The position numbers were made by a program, and so were the translations under genes. Under the pieces are notes generated by a model that ran no database searches, had not been told where the DNA came from, and was given only the letters and a program-made list of their open reading frames with translations. A stretch of DNA of 64,000 bases from NCBI GenBank assembly GCA_964399535.1, contig CAYNRE010000028.1:185409-249408 (forward strand), in the 5' to 3' direction. Origin of the DNA: CAYNRE01 sp964399535. Lineage in GTDB: Bacteria > Planctomycetota > Planctomycetia > Pirellulales > CAYNRE01. This document shows, one piece after another, positions 1 through 9,345 of this stretch (the stretch's first letter is position 1; every line of letters starts with the position of its first letter).

Positions 1-224
1 CCAGCGACGCCCTGCTGGCGGCGGTGCTCAAGTTTGGGTCGCCCACCCCTCGCACGCGTACCCGAGTGGTTCGTGCCCGGGTGCGGCTGGCCGAGCGGCT
101 GGCCAAGGCCGGCCAGAGAGAGGCGGCCCAAGTGGTGTACCAGGCCGTGATCGACCAGGCCGACGGCGAGGCCGACGCTCCGCAGGTGGCCGCCGCCAAG
201 CGCGGCTTGGAAGCGCTGGCGTAG
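1..224 (+). CDS. 3' end of an unrecognised gene (partial at window edge)
   Basis: The frame is open from the left edge and stops with TAG at 222-224, so this is the C-terminal ~73 residues of a longer protein. The visible part is Ala/Arg-rich and helical. It contains the stretch LAERLAKAGQREAAQVVYQA, which resembles one TPR or HEAT-type helical hairpin and is followed by a short charged tail. The family cannot be named from so short a piece. It is convergent with the minus-strand gene ending at 265. Confidence 0.5.
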   Translation, partial: SDALLAAVLKFGSPTPRTRTRVVRARVRLAERLAKAGQREAAQVVYQAVIDQADGEADAPQVAAAKRGLEALA

Positions 225-264
225 CCCGTGTGCGTATTGCCGATCTGCGCCAGCTCACCGCGCT

Positions 265-1458
265 TCAAGTCTCCGTCGCAAGGCGATGATTCTCCACCTG
301 CACGGGCTCGGTGAGAGGTTCCGAAAGAAACGCCAGCTCCGGCTGCTGGGCAACGATTTCCGCGGTCGAGGCCTGCCAGGCCGCGGTGGGATGCGGGTCG
401 TCGGTAAAATAGCTGGGAGTCGCGGCGGTCGCGTCGATAAACCGCACTCCCAGCCGCCGGGCTCGATCTTCCACGCGACTCGGCTGGTCGGCCCGATGGC
501 GTTCGGCCAAACGCACTACGAAGAAGTCGCTTTCGCGAGCCGAGCAGAGGCGGTGCATCTCGTAGAGCTGTGCAACGGCCAGGTTTTCCTCTCGCTGGTC
601 GAGCTCCGGACCATCGGCCTCGTGCGCTGTCTCCTTGGGCACGAGCCCCAGATAGTGCAACCGACCGTCTTTGAACCCGTAGCTGGGCAGCCAGACCTTG
701 CCAAAGAGATGGTCGGCCCAAGACTTGCGCAGGGCGTTTCGACGCGGGTGGTCTTGGAGCATGGCGTAGAGAACCACGCGGGGGGCTCGCCCCCGATCTA
801 GTTGCTCGACCAAGGCCCGATGGGCGAACGCCGTTCCCGCGCTGGGCCAGGCGCGATTGCGGACCTGATACCCTTGCCAGAACCGCTCGGCGCACTGGAA
901 GGGCCAGGTCTCTTCGTCTTCACATCCGATGCCAAAGGTGAACGAGCAGCCGAGCACCAGCACTTCGCCGCGCGATTGGCCGACGATCGGAGTACGGCGC
1001 CAGCCCGCTTCGTCAAAGCGATAGGTGACATCGAAATCCGGCGCGTTCCAATTGCGGGCACGGGTCAAGGGGTAACCGAGATACCCAAGCTGATCGTTCC
1101 AGGCAAACCAGCCGTTGAAACCGGCGCTGCGACCGCCGACCGGAGCCAACGCGACCCAGCCGTACAGGCAATCGTGAGCCACTACGAGTAACAGCGCAAC
1201 CAGCCAGCGCTGATGCGAAGAACGCAGGCCAGCAGCTGCAAGTGTGTGTGTGTGTTTGGCCGGCGCCCAGCCGAGCATCGCGGCTGCCAGCAAGAACACG
1301 GGCGCGGTCAGCCAACCGAGGCCAAAGAACCAATCGGCGCCCGTTACGAACATCACCGCGGAAACCGGCAGCTTCTCGGCGAACGAAGCAAGCAGCAGCA
1401 CCACCAAAGCATGAATCGCCAGGAGCCAAGCAATTGCGCGGCGAACGTAACGTAACAT
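265..1458 (-). CDS. SGNH/GDSL-fold membrane protein
   Basis: The 397-residue protein starts with about four hydrophobic segments (residues ~1-125). They precede an SGNH-hydrolase-like domain with the Ser block GCSFTFGIG near residue 170 and the C-terminal Asp-His block DDPHPTAAW near residue 355. This arrangement is common in bacterial membrane-tethered SGNH proteins that add or remove acyl groups on envelope glycans. The substrate here is unknown. ATG at 1458 lies 13 bp after the stop of the upstream Gfo/Idh gene, so the two are probably co-transcribed. A (CA)n run at about 1242-1257 encodes a short His-Thr repeat between the membrane part and the catalytic domain. Confidence 0.7.
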   Translation of the reverse strand: MLRYVRRAIAWLLAIHALVVLLLASFAEKLPVSAVMFVTGADWFFGLGWLTAPVFLLAAAMLGWAPAKHTHTLAAAGLRSSHQRWLVALLLVVAHDCLYGWVALAPVGGRSAGFNGWFAWNDQLGYLGYPLTRARNWNAPDFDVTYRFDEAGWRRTPIVGQSRGEVLVLGCSFTFGIGCEDEETWPFQCAERFWQGYQVRNRAWPSAGTAFAHRALVEQLDRGRAPRVVLYAMLQDHPRRNALRKSWADHLFGKVWLPSYGFKDGRLHYLGLVPKETAHEADGPELDQREENLAVAQLYEMHRLCSARESDFFVVRLAERHRADQPSRVEDRARRLGVRFIDATAATPSYFTDDPHPTAAWQASTAEIVAQQPELAFLSEPLTEPVQVENHRLATET

Positions 1459-1471
1459 CGGGGAATCAGGC

Positions 1472-2506
1472 TCACTTCCCGCCGGTGAGTTTGGCGGCCG
1501 CTTCCAGCCGGGCTTTGGCGAGCACTTCGTCGAGTTTGACCGGAACGCCCCCTTGGCGCTTGCTTTCGTCGGCCGCCTCCATGAAGGCGAACATCTCGAT
1601 GGTTTCCTCGGCGCTCACCGGCGGCTGGCCTGTGCGAAAGAACTTGCCGATCTCCAGCACCAGCGGCTTGTAGCCCTCGTAGGGCCCCGCCTGGGCAATG
1701 CCTTTGGCGCCGAAGACCGTGGCCCCGTAACCCGTGGTGCCAGCCCGCAGCCCACGGAAAGTTCCCACTCGCCCGTCACGCCAACGGCCGACCACCAGCT
1801 CGCACCCTTCGGTCTGCACCCGGGTGACCGACTCGCAGCCAGTGCCCATGATGGTGAAGAGGATTTCGACGCCATGCACGCCGTACCAAAACAGGTCGGG
1901 GTGGTGTTCCTCGAGCGAACAGGGGCTCCAGGCATCGACCCCCAGCACCGAGCCCACCTGGTCGTTGGACCGCATGCCAAGAATGCCGGGCGAGAAGCGG
2001 AGCGACGAGCTGGAAAAACAGGGAATCCCGTGTTCCTCGGCCAGACGATAAATGGCGATCACGTCGGCCAGGCTGCCGGCGGCCGGCTTGTCGATAAAGA
2101 TCGGCTTCTTGGCCTGAAACACCAGCCGGGCCTGGGCCAGGTGGGGGCGGCCATCGACACTTTCCAGCAGCACCGCGTCGCACTTGGCGAGCAACGATTC
2201 GATGGAATCGACGATTTCAATTCCCTGGCCGCGAAGCTGCTCGGTGAACCCCTCGACCCGATCGCGGCTCGAAGCCACGTCGGGGCTGCCCCCGGGATAG
2301 GCCGCCACCACGCGCAGGCCCCGCAGTTCGTCGGGGGCGTCGGGGCGGTTAAACTCCTGGGTAAAGGCGGGGACGTGCGAGGTATCGCAGCCGATGATGC
2401 CGATCCGCAGCGGCTTGGGGTCGTCGGCCCGCGCGGGCGCGAAGCTCAAGGCCAAGACCAGGCAGCCCAATAACAGCCAACCGGCTCCGTGCAATTCGAT
2501 CGACAA
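1472..2506 (-). CDS. Gfo/Idh/MocA-family oxidoreductase, exported
   Basis: This is an NAD(P)-binding Rossmann protein of the Gfo/Idh/MocA family. The nucleotide-binding block IGIIGCDTSH follows a signal peptide ending near FAPARA, and the usual EKP motif is present as DKP (IFIDKPAAGS). Family members oxidise or reduce sugars and polyols; planctomycetes carry many exported paralogues of unknown substrate. The frame is open to 2674, but I prefer the TTG at 2506. It has GGAGGG 6-7 nt upstream, puts the signal peptide at the N-terminus (344 aa), and avoids overlap with the divergent TPR gene. The SGNH gene follows after 13 bp. Confidence 0.75.
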   Translation of the reverse strand: MSIELHGAGWLLLGCLVLALSFAPARADDPKPLRIGIIGCDTSHVPAFTQEFNRPDAPDELRGLRVVAAYPGGSPDVASSRDRVEGFTEQLRGQGIEIVDSIESLLAKCDAVLLESVDGRPHLAQARLVFQAKKPIFIDKPAAGSLADVIAIYRLAEEHGIPCFSSSSLRFSPGILGMRSNDQVGSVLGVDAWSPCSLEEHHPDLFWYGVHGVEILFTIMGTGCESVTRVQTEGCELVVGRWRDGRVGTFRGLRAGTTGYGATVFGAKGIAQAGPYEGYKPLVLEIGKFFRTGQPPVSAEETIEMFAFMEAADESKRQGGVPVKLDEVLAKARLEAAAKLTGGK

Positions 2507-2589
2507 CGCTGACCCTCCGCACTCGAGGGGCGCTTCGCCAACGTGGGCGGCGCGCCAAATCATGATTTCCCAAGCCCCCAAGGCCGGCC

Positions 2590-3564
2590 ATGATAACATG
2601 CCGTTTTTCGCCGAGCGAACCCACCAGGCCCCCCGGGCGCGTTTCTCAGGCCCCGCGAAACCCCGGGGTTTCACTCCGGCTGGGCGCCCCGGTTAGCGCT
2701 CTTAGGCTTGCCTGCCTGAGCGCGGCGTATGGCGCCCTGCTGGCTGCCTCGGCGCTGGGCCAGTCGCCCGAGCGCGCCGCGGGCGAGGTTCGCGCCCGGC
2801 TTCAGGCTCGCCGCTGGCAAGAGGCCGTCGACCTGGCCAACGCCGCGCTGGCCGAGCAGCCCGACCGGGTCGAATTGCTCTTGGCCCGGGCCGCCGGGCA
2901 CAGCGGGTTGGGCCAACACGCCCTGGCCCTGGCCGATTACGACCGGGTACTCGAACTCGAGCCGGGCACGATCGCCGCCTTTCAACAGCGGGGGATCACG
3001 CAGTTCAAACTGGGCCACCCCGCCCAGTCGGTGGCCGACTTCGATCGCTATCTCGAGGCGCGGCCCGACCAGGCGCCGGGCCACTGGATGCGGGGCATCT
3101 CGCTGTATTACGCGGGCCGATATGCCGACGGACGGCGGCAATTCGAAGGCTATCAAACCGTCGACGACGCCGACGTGGAGAACGTGGTTTGGCGGATGCT
3201 TTGCCAGGCCCGCGAGACCAGCTTCGAAGCCGCCCGAGAAGCCCTGTTGCCGGTCGGCCCCGATCGGCGCGTGCCAATGCGCGAAATCTACGAGCTCTTC
3301 GCGGGCCGTACCACGCCCGAGGCCGTGCTGGGGGCGGTCGACCAGGGTTCGCCCGAGGCAGCCGAGCGCGACGTGCGCCAGTTTTATGCCGAGCTTTACG
3401 TGGGGCTTTATCTGGAAGCGGCCGGACAAGCCCAGCGCTCGCTGGAGCTAATCACCCATGCGGCGCGCGACCACCAGGTGGACCACTATATGTGGGACGT
3501 GGCCCGGGTCCATGTGCTGTTGCGAACGCCGCCCGACAACGAGGTGCCATCGCCCCGGCCCTAA
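2590..3564 (+). CDS. TPR-repeat protein, probably exported
   Basis: The 324-residue protein has tandem tetratricopeptide repeats between residues ~60 and 190, with blocks such as RVELLLARAAGHSGLGQHAL and GTIAAFQQRGITQFKLGHPA. A C-terminal helical part follows. The hydrophobic stretch ending in AASALGQ at residues ~38-58 looks like a signal peptide, so the ~30 residues ahead of it are unusual. No ATG, GTG or TTG lies between 2590 and that stretch, so either the long N-terminus is real or a rare CTG start is used. It is divergent from the Gfo/Idh gene. No specific function can be assigned. Confidence 0.7.
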   Translation: MITCRFSPSEPTRPPGRVSQAPRNPGVSLRLGAPVSALRLACLSAAYGALLAASALGQSPERAAGEVRARLQARRWQEAVDLANAALAEQPDRVELLLARAAGHSGLGQHALALADYDRVLELEPGTIAAFQQRGITQFKLGHPAQSVADFDRYLEARPDQAPGHWMRGISLYYAGRYADGRRQFEGYQTVDDADVENVVWRMLCQARETSFEAAREALLPVGPDRRVPMREIYELFAGRTTPEAVLGAVDQGSPEAAERDVRQFYAELYVGLYLEAAGQAQRSLELITHAARDHQVDHYMWDVARVHVLLRTPPDNEVPSPRP

Positions 3565-3618
3565 CGGGCGCCTGCGCGGACGGGCAGCGAGCCCTGCCGC
3601 CGGGGCTTTCTCGCGGCG

Positions 3619-3903
3619 CTAGCGCAGTGCCGACAGCGGGGGCGACTGGGGAACGAGCACGGTGCGCGGCTCGGGGGTCGGCGCGAACAAGTACCGGGGC
3701 GCGCCTGGTCGGACCATGGGGGCTCGCACGGGAACGGCCGTGAAGATCCACGACTTGGGTTGCCGCGGCGCGGCCGCGATGCGCGGGGCCGGCCGGGGAG
3801 AAGCTCCTGCAGGCGGGGCCGCGAAACCCCGCTGGCTGCAAAGCCCCTGGGCCGCCAGGAGCGCAATTGCCCAGCCGATTCGGCAGGCAGCTTGGCCAAA
3901 CAT
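3619..3903 (-). CDS. Small secreted proline-rich protein
   Basis: The 94-residue reading frame begins with MFGQAACRIGWAIALLAAQG, a plausible signal peptide. It continues as an Ala/Pro/Arg-rich tail with no recognised domain. It is convergent with the TPR gene and separated from it by about 55 bp. An N-terminal hydrophobic core followed by a low-complexity tail fits many small exported planctomycete proteins, but high GC can also produce such frames by chance. Confidence 0.4.
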   Translation of the reverse strand: MFGQAACRIGWAIALLAAQGLCSQRGFAAPPAGASPRPAPRIAAAPRQPKSWIFTAVPVRAPMVRPGAPRYLFAPTPEPRTVLVPQSPPLSALR

Positions 3904-4299
3904 TGCAAGACTCCCCAATACCTCGGCGGGTGGACAGTCTCACCCGGCTTGGGTCCGCCGCGAAAGGCTCGCGCCCACCTGGCCTCGCATTCCCCCTCAT
4001 CTCCCCCCAGCGGGAAAGCCGAGCGGACCACACCGGCAAGGATCGGCCAATCCAGCGGGCTGCTCGAGTTCACTTGGCCGAGTTTGGAAAGTTCCGCGGG
4101 GTAATCGAATCGCGGGGCCGGTCCCAGGTCTCGGGCAACCGCCCAGTCGCCCCAGCTTCACTTGACCCACGCTTGGTTGTTCGTATACTGCCGCCCCCGT
4201 GGGAGTCTGCCTGGTTTACCCATCGGCGAAAGCCTGACGCCGGCGGCCCGTCTTCGTTCCAGGCGCCGCTACCGCACTTCGCAACGTCGGTCGCTCAGC
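3904..4299. other. Intergenic region with a plus-strand promoter
   Basis: No coding sequence is supported here. It holds the divergent upstream regions of the small secreted protein and the HExxH protein, including the promoter at 4162-4189. No other structured element was seen. Confidence 0.5.
4162..4189 (+). promoter_or_regulatory. Putative sigma-70 type promoter of the HExxH protein gene
   Basis: TTGACC at 4162-4167 and TATACT at 4184-4189 are separated by 16 bp. Each differs from the consensus at one position. Transcription would start near 4197, giving a ~100 nt leader before the ATG at 4300. Confidence 0.5.
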
Positions 4300-5130
4300 A
4301 TGATGCGAAACGCCCATCGAGTTCTCGGCGCGCGGCGGAGATTGCTCCGGGCGCTAGCGTTGTGGGCTACGCTGGCGGTGGCAATGCATTGGCCGGCGGG
4401 GCACTTCGCGGCCGAACCCCAGCCAGCCTGGGTCGAAGAGCGCCAGGCGCGGCCGTTCGTTTGCCGGGCCAACTACGAACTAGAGGAGCAGGAAAAGCTG
4501 CTCCCCGAGTTGCAACAGCTTCGGCGCGACGTGGCGGATTCGCTCGGGCTGAATCTCTCGGCCGAGCCGGTTGAAGTGTACCTGTTCCGCGACAAATCCA
4601 GTTACCGGGCTTATTTGAAAGAGCGTTTCCCCAGCGTGCCGTTGCGTCGGGCCCTGTTTATCAAGGGGGGCGGGCCAGGCATGGTCTACGCCTACGACAG
4701 CCGCGATTTCGAAGTCGATCTGCGGCACGAAGCTACCCATGCCGTGCTGCATACGGTGCTACCCGAGGTGCCGCTCTGGCTCGACGAGGGGTTGGCCGAG
4801 TACTTCGAGGTGCCCCGCGACCAGCGCGTTGACGGGCACCCGCACCTGTCGAGCGTGCAGTGGAACCTTTGGCTGGGCATTTCAAGCCTTGGCCAGTTGG
4901 AGGCCAAACAACAACTCGAAGAAATGAGCCGCCGCGATTACCGCGACGCCTGGGCTTGGGTCCACTTTCTGCTGCATGGCCCGCCGGCCGGCGGCGAGGA
5001 ACTGCGGGCCTACCTGGCCGACGTGCGCGCCGGGCGGGCCGCCTTGCCACTGAGCGCGCGGCTCACGCGGCGTATCGCGGCGGTCGACGAACAGTTGGCC
5101 GAGCACTTCCGCAACTGGGAACGCGAGTAG
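4300..5130 (+). CDS. DUF1570-type zinc-peptidase-like secreted protein
   Basis: The 276-residue protein has an N-terminal hydrophobic segment (ALALWATLAVAMHWPAG). It has a gluzincin core with HEATH (HExxH) near residue 147 and WLDEGLAEYFE about 20 residues later, which supplies the third Glu ligand. This spacing matches the DUF1570 / peptidase-MA-like families found in planctomycetes. It should act outside the cytoplasm; substrate and proteolytic activity are unproven. ATG codons at 4300 and 4303 are both possible, and the frame extends upstream without a good start. A promoter lies at 4162-4189. Confidence 0.75.
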   Translation: MMRNAHRVLGARRRLLRALALWATLAVAMHWPAGHFAAEPQPAWVEERQARPFVCRANYELEEQEKLLPELQQLRRDVADSLGLNLSAEPVEVYLFRDKSSYRAYLKERFPSVPLRRALFIKGGGPGMVYAYDSRDFEVDLRHEATHAVLHTVLPEVPLWLDEGLAEYFEVPRDQRVDGHPHLSSVQWNLWLGISSLGQLEAKQQLEEMSRRDYRDAWAWVHFLLHGPPAGGEELRAYLADVRAGRAALPLSARLTRRIAAVDEQLAEHFRNWERE

Positions 5131-5194
5131 CCGGCGGCCGGCCGATGGACGGCGCCCCCGGATCGACCAAGGTTTGCCGGCGTGCCACGGCCGA

Positions 5195-5638
5195 TCAGGT
5201 CGCGGTTTTCAGGGGGCGACCGGCCAATGCGGCCATCCAGGCGGTGCGGTCGAAATACACCTCGTTGCGACTGATCTTGCCCTCGCGCAGCTCGACGATG
5301 TCGAGCCCCACGAGCTTGAGCTCGCGGGCTTCTTGGCCGACCGACGGGGATCCGCCGGTGGGCTCGAGCGGGATGCGGGCTTCCCATTTGAGCGTGCAGC
5401 CCGCGGCGGTGGGGATCACCTCGAGCGCTCGCCAGACCCAGGCCGGGTTGGCCGCCAGTAGCCGGCGAAAGTAGGGTTCCAGCTCGCCATAGCCGCTCAG
5501 CCCGCCGGGGCGAGCCGGATCCAGGTAGAAGGCGTCGTCGGTGTAGAAGCCGAGTAGCTGGGCGGGCTGGTTGCCGGTCCACGACCGGAGCCAGGCATCG
5601 CAAAAAGTGCGGAGCGATTCCAGGTTTTCAGAGGTCAT
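5195..5638 (-). CDS. SnoaL-like / NTF2-fold protein
   Basis: The 147-residue protein has the layout of a SnoaL-like polyketide-cyclase or nuclear-transport-factor-2 fold. The N-terminal helix contains FCDAWLRSWTGNQPAQLL, the stretch FYTDDAFYLDPARPGGLSGY follows, and later strands include WEARIPLEPTGG and EVYFDRTAWM. Such domains bind small hydrophobic ligands or act as isomerases or hydrolases. ATG at 5638 overlaps the stop of the PI-PLC-like gene (ATGA), so translation is probably coupled and the two products are likely made together. Confidence 0.7.
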   Translation of the reverse strand: MTSENLESLRTFCDAWLRSWTGNQPAQLLGFYTDDAFYLDPARPGGLSGYGELEPYFRRLLAANPAWVWRALEVIPTAAGCTLKWEARIPLEPTGGSPSVGQEARELKLVGLDIVELREGKISRNEVYFDRTAWMAALAGRPLKTAT

Positions 5639-6708
5639 TTTCCGTTCGCCCCTTCCGAGGGCGCCCCCGGGGTGGCAAGCCTGAAAATCGGTTCGGCAAT
5701 GGGCTGCCCGGCCAGCGACGCGGGGCCCGTCACCGGGTTCACTCGCGCCGCGGCGCCCCCCGGCAGCGAAAACGCCCGCTCGGGTTCGATCTCTCCGAGC
5801 GGGTAATCGGTGCTCAGGATATGCGCGGCCCCGGCCAAGGCTGCGGCGCGCCGCTCGGGGGGCAACTGACCCTGGGAATCGGCCCGGGTACGAACCAGGT
5901 AGCCCTCGGTGGCGGTTCGGTGAATGGCCGGATCGCCCGGGTCGTTCAGGACCAGCACCGCGGCGTGCGGCGCCCCCAAGTCGGATTCGACAAACATGGC
6001 CCGACCTTCCAGAGACGGATGCCCCTCGAGGTAGGCACTTCGCAGTGGTCCGCGCTCGTGCATGATGGCCAGCGTCCGGCCGGCCACGTCGCCCAAGCGA
6101 GGCCAACCCTGGCTGCGGATCGCTTCGAAAAGCGTGGCATGGCTGCCGCGAACCAGGTCGGGCGTAATCAGCCCCGGCTCGCCAAACACCTCCCGAAGTT
6201 CGGCGTCGATCTGCAACAGGTCGACCAACTGCGGCCGGCGAAACGCCTTGCTGAGCGCGAACCCTTCCTCCTTCAGTTCCAGCAGCAGGGAAACCGGCGC
6301 GTGGCGAGGATGGGCCTGAGACCAATCGCGCACCACTTGCAGGGCCTGGCGCAGGGTTTTGACCGTGGTTCCGGGGTCGAACGTGGGCACGTGCATTACG
6401 AGCCAGCCCTCGCTGGCCGAAAGATGCAGATCAAGCTCCAAGCTGCGGACCCCGTGATCGAGCTGCTCATTGAGCGGCTGCCGCGAATAGTCCCACTCGC
6501 GGGCATCTTTGCGAATGGCGATGGCTGCCTTGAGCATCGCCGGTGCCGGGCGAAGGTGATAGCTGTTGTGGGTACCCACCACCTGTACCTGGTTGAGCCG
6601 CAGCTCGGCCAGGTGAGCGGCCGTGGGCTGTGCCCGGGCCGCGGTCGAAATCGAGGCCAGGCCAAGCACCAGGGCCAGCGCCGGTCGAGCCCCACGAATG
6701 CCAAACAT
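5635..6708 (-). CDS. Secreted phosphatidylinositol-specific phospholipase C-like (Ca2+-dependent family) protein
   Basis: The 357-residue protein has a signal peptide (ALALVLGLASISTAARA) and a PI-PLC-type TIM barrel. The first catalytic His block is VVGTHNSYHLRP, followed by the acidic SLELDLHL and the second His in VMHVPTFDP, then LLLELKEEG. This order resembles the calcium-dependent bacterial PI-PLC family. It would cleave phosphodiester lipids outside the cytoplasm, though the headgroup is not predictable. I chose ATG 6708 because it starts directly at the signal peptide; an upstream in-frame start at 6759 would put ~17 extra residues ahead of it. The SnoaL-like gene overlaps its stop by 4 nt. 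Confidence 0.75.
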   Translation of the reverse strand: MFGIRGARPALALVLGLASISTAARAQPTAAHLAELRLNQVQVVGTHNSYHLRPAPAMLKAAIAIRKDAREWDYSRQPLNEQLDHGVRSLELDLHLSASEGWLVMHVPTFDPGTTVKTLRQALQVVRDWSQAHPRHAPVSLLLELKEEGFALSKAFRRPQLVDLLQIDAELREVFGEPGLITPDLVRGSHATLFEAIRSQGWPRLGDVAGRTLAIMHERGPLRSAYLEGHPSLEGRAMFVESDLGAPHAAVLVLNDPGDPAIHRTATEGYLVRTRADSQGQLPPERRAAALAGAAHILSTDYPLGEIEPERAFSLPGGAAARVNPVTGPASLAGQPIAEPIFRLATPGAPSEGANGK

Positions 6709-6817
6709 TTGCGGTGTTCCCCCTGCGCACTGGGTGCGAAACGGCCGAGCCGCCCCCACTGGGTCGCCCTCGAACGGCCGCTCGAACGTGGCCGCTCGCC
6801 CCCGCGCGGCGGCAGGG

Positions 6818-8380
6818 TCAGCGACTTTCGACCAGGTCGAGCTGAAGCCGCCCGAGCACCTGGGCCACCGGCAACAGGCTCGTGTAGGCGCTGGCCCCGG
6901 CCAGGCTGCTGTGGGCCAGCTTCAGGTGGCCGGCACCGATGCCCCCCATGGCCAGCGTGGCATCGAGCGGCCACCAACGGGAATCGATGTAGACTTCGTT
7001 CCACATATGGTAGCCGAAGCCCTGGGCGTTGGGCATATAGACCAGGCCTACCGCCACCCGGGCGGGCAAGTTTCGGGCCCGCGCCAGCGCCGCCAGGAGC
7101 ACCGCGTGTTCGGTGCAGTCTCCCTCGCGGGTCTGGGCCACCTCGGCGGCCGTGGCGAAGGCCTGCGAAAAATTCTTCTGGGTAATGTTGGCGTGTACGA
7201 ACTGCTCGAGCGCCAGCGCCAATTGGCGGGGGTCGTCATCGTCGGCAACGACCTGTTTGGCCAGGGCGACCACCGTGGGATCATCGCTCTGGACCAGGCT
7301 GTTGGGCTGGCGGTCTTCAGGCGTGGGCCCGCTGTCGGGAGGCGGATCGCCCACCGGGGCGTCGGCCAGCGAGAGGCGGCGGACCGTAAGCCAGGCCGAT
7401 TCGTTGTCGATCGCCTCGATCGACTGCGTCGGCCCGACCTCGAACACCGCCGCCGGATCGCTTCCCGGCAGGCGCACCCGATAGCGGGCCTCGGCGCTCT
7501 GGTGCCCCTGGGGAAGCGGACGGGTTATGCGCACGATGCTGTCGGCGCCCAGGTCGAAGGCCTCGGTATCGGCCTGGTTGAGCGCCACCTGTTTCGAGAC
7601 CCGGTAGGAATCTTGCCCCAAGGCGTCGCTGTGCGATTTGAGCACCTCGCCGCGACGATTGGCCCAGAGCACCGTCGACAACCGGGCTCCCCCGGGCAGA
7701 TGCGCGTCGCTCTCGATGCGGAGCAATTCGTAAGTGCCGTTGAGCAGCTCCGACCGCTCGTAGCGCACCCCCCGCATTTCAATCTCGGCCACCACATTGA
7801 GCGGCGGCATGAACGATTTTAGTTTGCGTACTTCGCCGGGCTGCATCGGGCGGCGCAACAGCGATTGGTCGCTGGCGTAAAAACCGCCGACTTCGCTCGT
7901 CCAGGGCAGCCGGCTGTTGACCGTTTTGCCCGCCGTGGTGGTCTCCAGGTTCATGAACCCGTCTTGGACCGTGCCGCGGACCGTCATCGGGGCGGCGCCC
8001 AGCGTCATCCGCGTCTGGAACTGGCGCACCTGGCCCTCGGGCGTTTCCAAGCTGCTGAGCGTCAGTTCTTCCTCGTTGACCTGACCGAACCGCTTCAGCT
8101 TCAGGCGGTAAACCATGTCGATTTGGCTGAGCGATTCTCCCTCGACGGTGAGGCGCCGGACCGTGGTTTGGGCATAACCCACCCGGGCACCTTGGACGTA
8201 GAAGACGTCCCACACTTCGCGGGCCAGTTGCGACGCGCCCGCCGGAGCGGGCTGGGGGCCGGTGGGCTGCGAGCGGGCCCATTGGGGGGCGACCGATCCG
8301 GCCACCAAGCCTGCGCAAACCACCCAAACTGCGGTCGACGGCGCGGCTGGCCTGCGCGCTACCCGGTCGGCTGGCATCAT
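6818..8380 (-). CDS. Transglutaminase-like domain protein, exported
   Basis: The 520-residue protein has an N-terminal signal-like segment, a ~300-residue beta-rich region, and a C-terminal transglutaminase-like core. The triad is visible as Cys in GDCTEHAVLLAALAR, His in YHMWNEVYIDSRWW and Asp in PLDATLAMGG. In bacteria such proteins act as cysteine peptidases or peptide cyclases as well as cross-linkers. The start is one of two adjacent ATGs at 8380/8377, just before the hydrophobic segment; the frame runs open to 8437. A TATACT on the minus strand at 8532-8537 could be its -10 element. Confidence 0.8.
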   Translation of the reverse strand: MMPADRVARRPAAPSTAVWVVCAGLVAGSVAPQWARSQPTGPQPAPAGASQLAREVWDVFYVQGARVGYAQTTVRRLTVEGESLSQIDMVYRLKLKRFGQVNEEELTLSSLETPEGQVRQFQTRMTLGAAPMTVRGTVQDGFMNLETTTAGKTVNSRLPWTSEVGGFYASDQSLLRRPMQPGEVRKLKSFMPPLNVVAEIEMRGVRYERSELLNGTYELLRIESDAHLPGGARLSTVLWANRRGEVLKSHSDALGQDSYRVSKQVALNQADTEAFDLGADSIVRITRPLPQGHQSAEARYRVRLPGSDPAAVFEVGPTQSIEAIDNESAWLTVRRLSLADAPVGDPPPDSGPTPEDRQPNSLVQSDDPTVVALAKQVVADDDDPRQLALALEQFVHANITQKNFSQAFATAAEVAQTREGDCTEHAVLLAALARARNLPARVAVGLVYMPNAQGFGYHMWNEVYIDSRWWPLDATLAMGGIGAGHLKLAHSSLAGASAYTSLLPVAQVLGRLQLDLVESR

Positions 8381-9345
8381 GCTTCTCAACTGGTTCGAGC
8401 GACGGTTTTGCTCCCCCCGGATGGCGTTGTTTCGCATCGTCTGGGGGGACCTGGGACGAGCGGCAGCCGGCCGGACGACTTCAGGCCCCGGTCGGCAAAC
8501 CCTGCGACATCATCCTGCGTAGCAGAACCTTAGTATATCCGTTGCGTCGTGCGAGCATGGACCACTCGCGATTTCTTCCCTGAAATGACTCATCGGGAGC
8601 ACGACGCGCACCAGTCGGTGCCGGCCGGTTTGGCAGAACCCTGCTCGGCGCCCTGCTGGCCCGGGCAAGGAGGGGCCGGAACCAAGCCGGGCGCTGGCGA
8701 CCAGGTCCACGACTGTCGGTTTCCGCAGCCGAACGAGCCCCGCTGGTTGGGGCGCGGCGGGCCTGCGGCCGCTCGGTCCCGACCTCGCCGGCGCGTTCGG
8801 GAGGGGGCTGCGCTCGTTTTCGCCCCGCCGGGGGCCGGCATGCCCCAACCGACAGCCTGTTGAAGGACTCAACAGGCCCCTGGACCGCATGGACGCCACC
8901 CGGTACGCCGGGATCGAAGACGTTACGTTCGGTGATTTCGCGTGCGGCCTGGAACAGGGCCTGGCGGTGGTTGAGATATGCCACAACGGCGTATTTCAAC
9001 GGACGGCTCGCCCGCGGCTCGTCCGGAGATTGCGGCTGAGACGACTGTGCTGGCAGCCCCGCGGTGCCGGACGCCTGCCGAACTGCGTGCCGTGAACGAG
9101 AGTGGTGCTAGACTAAAAAAAGGCCGGCAGGGGCCCGCGGGCAGGTGCCCTGGGAAACCACCGGCCGGGCGGTCCGGATTTTCCGGCTGTGTGGGTGCTC
9201 AACCCTGTCGGGGTGGGTTACCCCGGGGCCGGCTTGGGCCCCCGAACGCTTTCCGTGTCCTAGCGTTGGTTACGAGGACGTGCAACCCAACTTCGCCCGG
9301 CCCACCGCCGGGCGCCAGCGCTCGCGATCCAAAGGCTGATCATCG
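8381..9345. other. 965 bp without a supported gene
   Basis: Long reading frames exist on both strands, but they are mostly Arg/Pro/Ala-rich and not protein-like. One minus-strand stretch starting with TTG at 8999 looks coding for ~45 residues and then degenerates, so it may be a relic. A perfect 9-bp hairpin lies at 8855-8877. Confidence 0.5.
8855..8877. repeat. Perfect 9-bp inverted repeat
   Basis: GCCTGTTGA and TCAACAGGC flank the 5-nt loop AGGAC. No T-run follows on either strand, so it is not a typical intrinsic terminator. It may be one copy of a dispersed palindrome. Confidence 0.6.

Noticed and set aside
1240..1260. (GT)n run
   Set aside because: It lies inside the SGNH gene and encodes a short His-Thr repeat; too short to claim phase variation.
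8481..8999. Minus-strand frame starting TTG at 8999
   Set aside because: The first ~45 residues look protein-like, but the rest is Arg/Pro/Ala-rich and without a domain. It could be a relic; support is too weak for a gene call.
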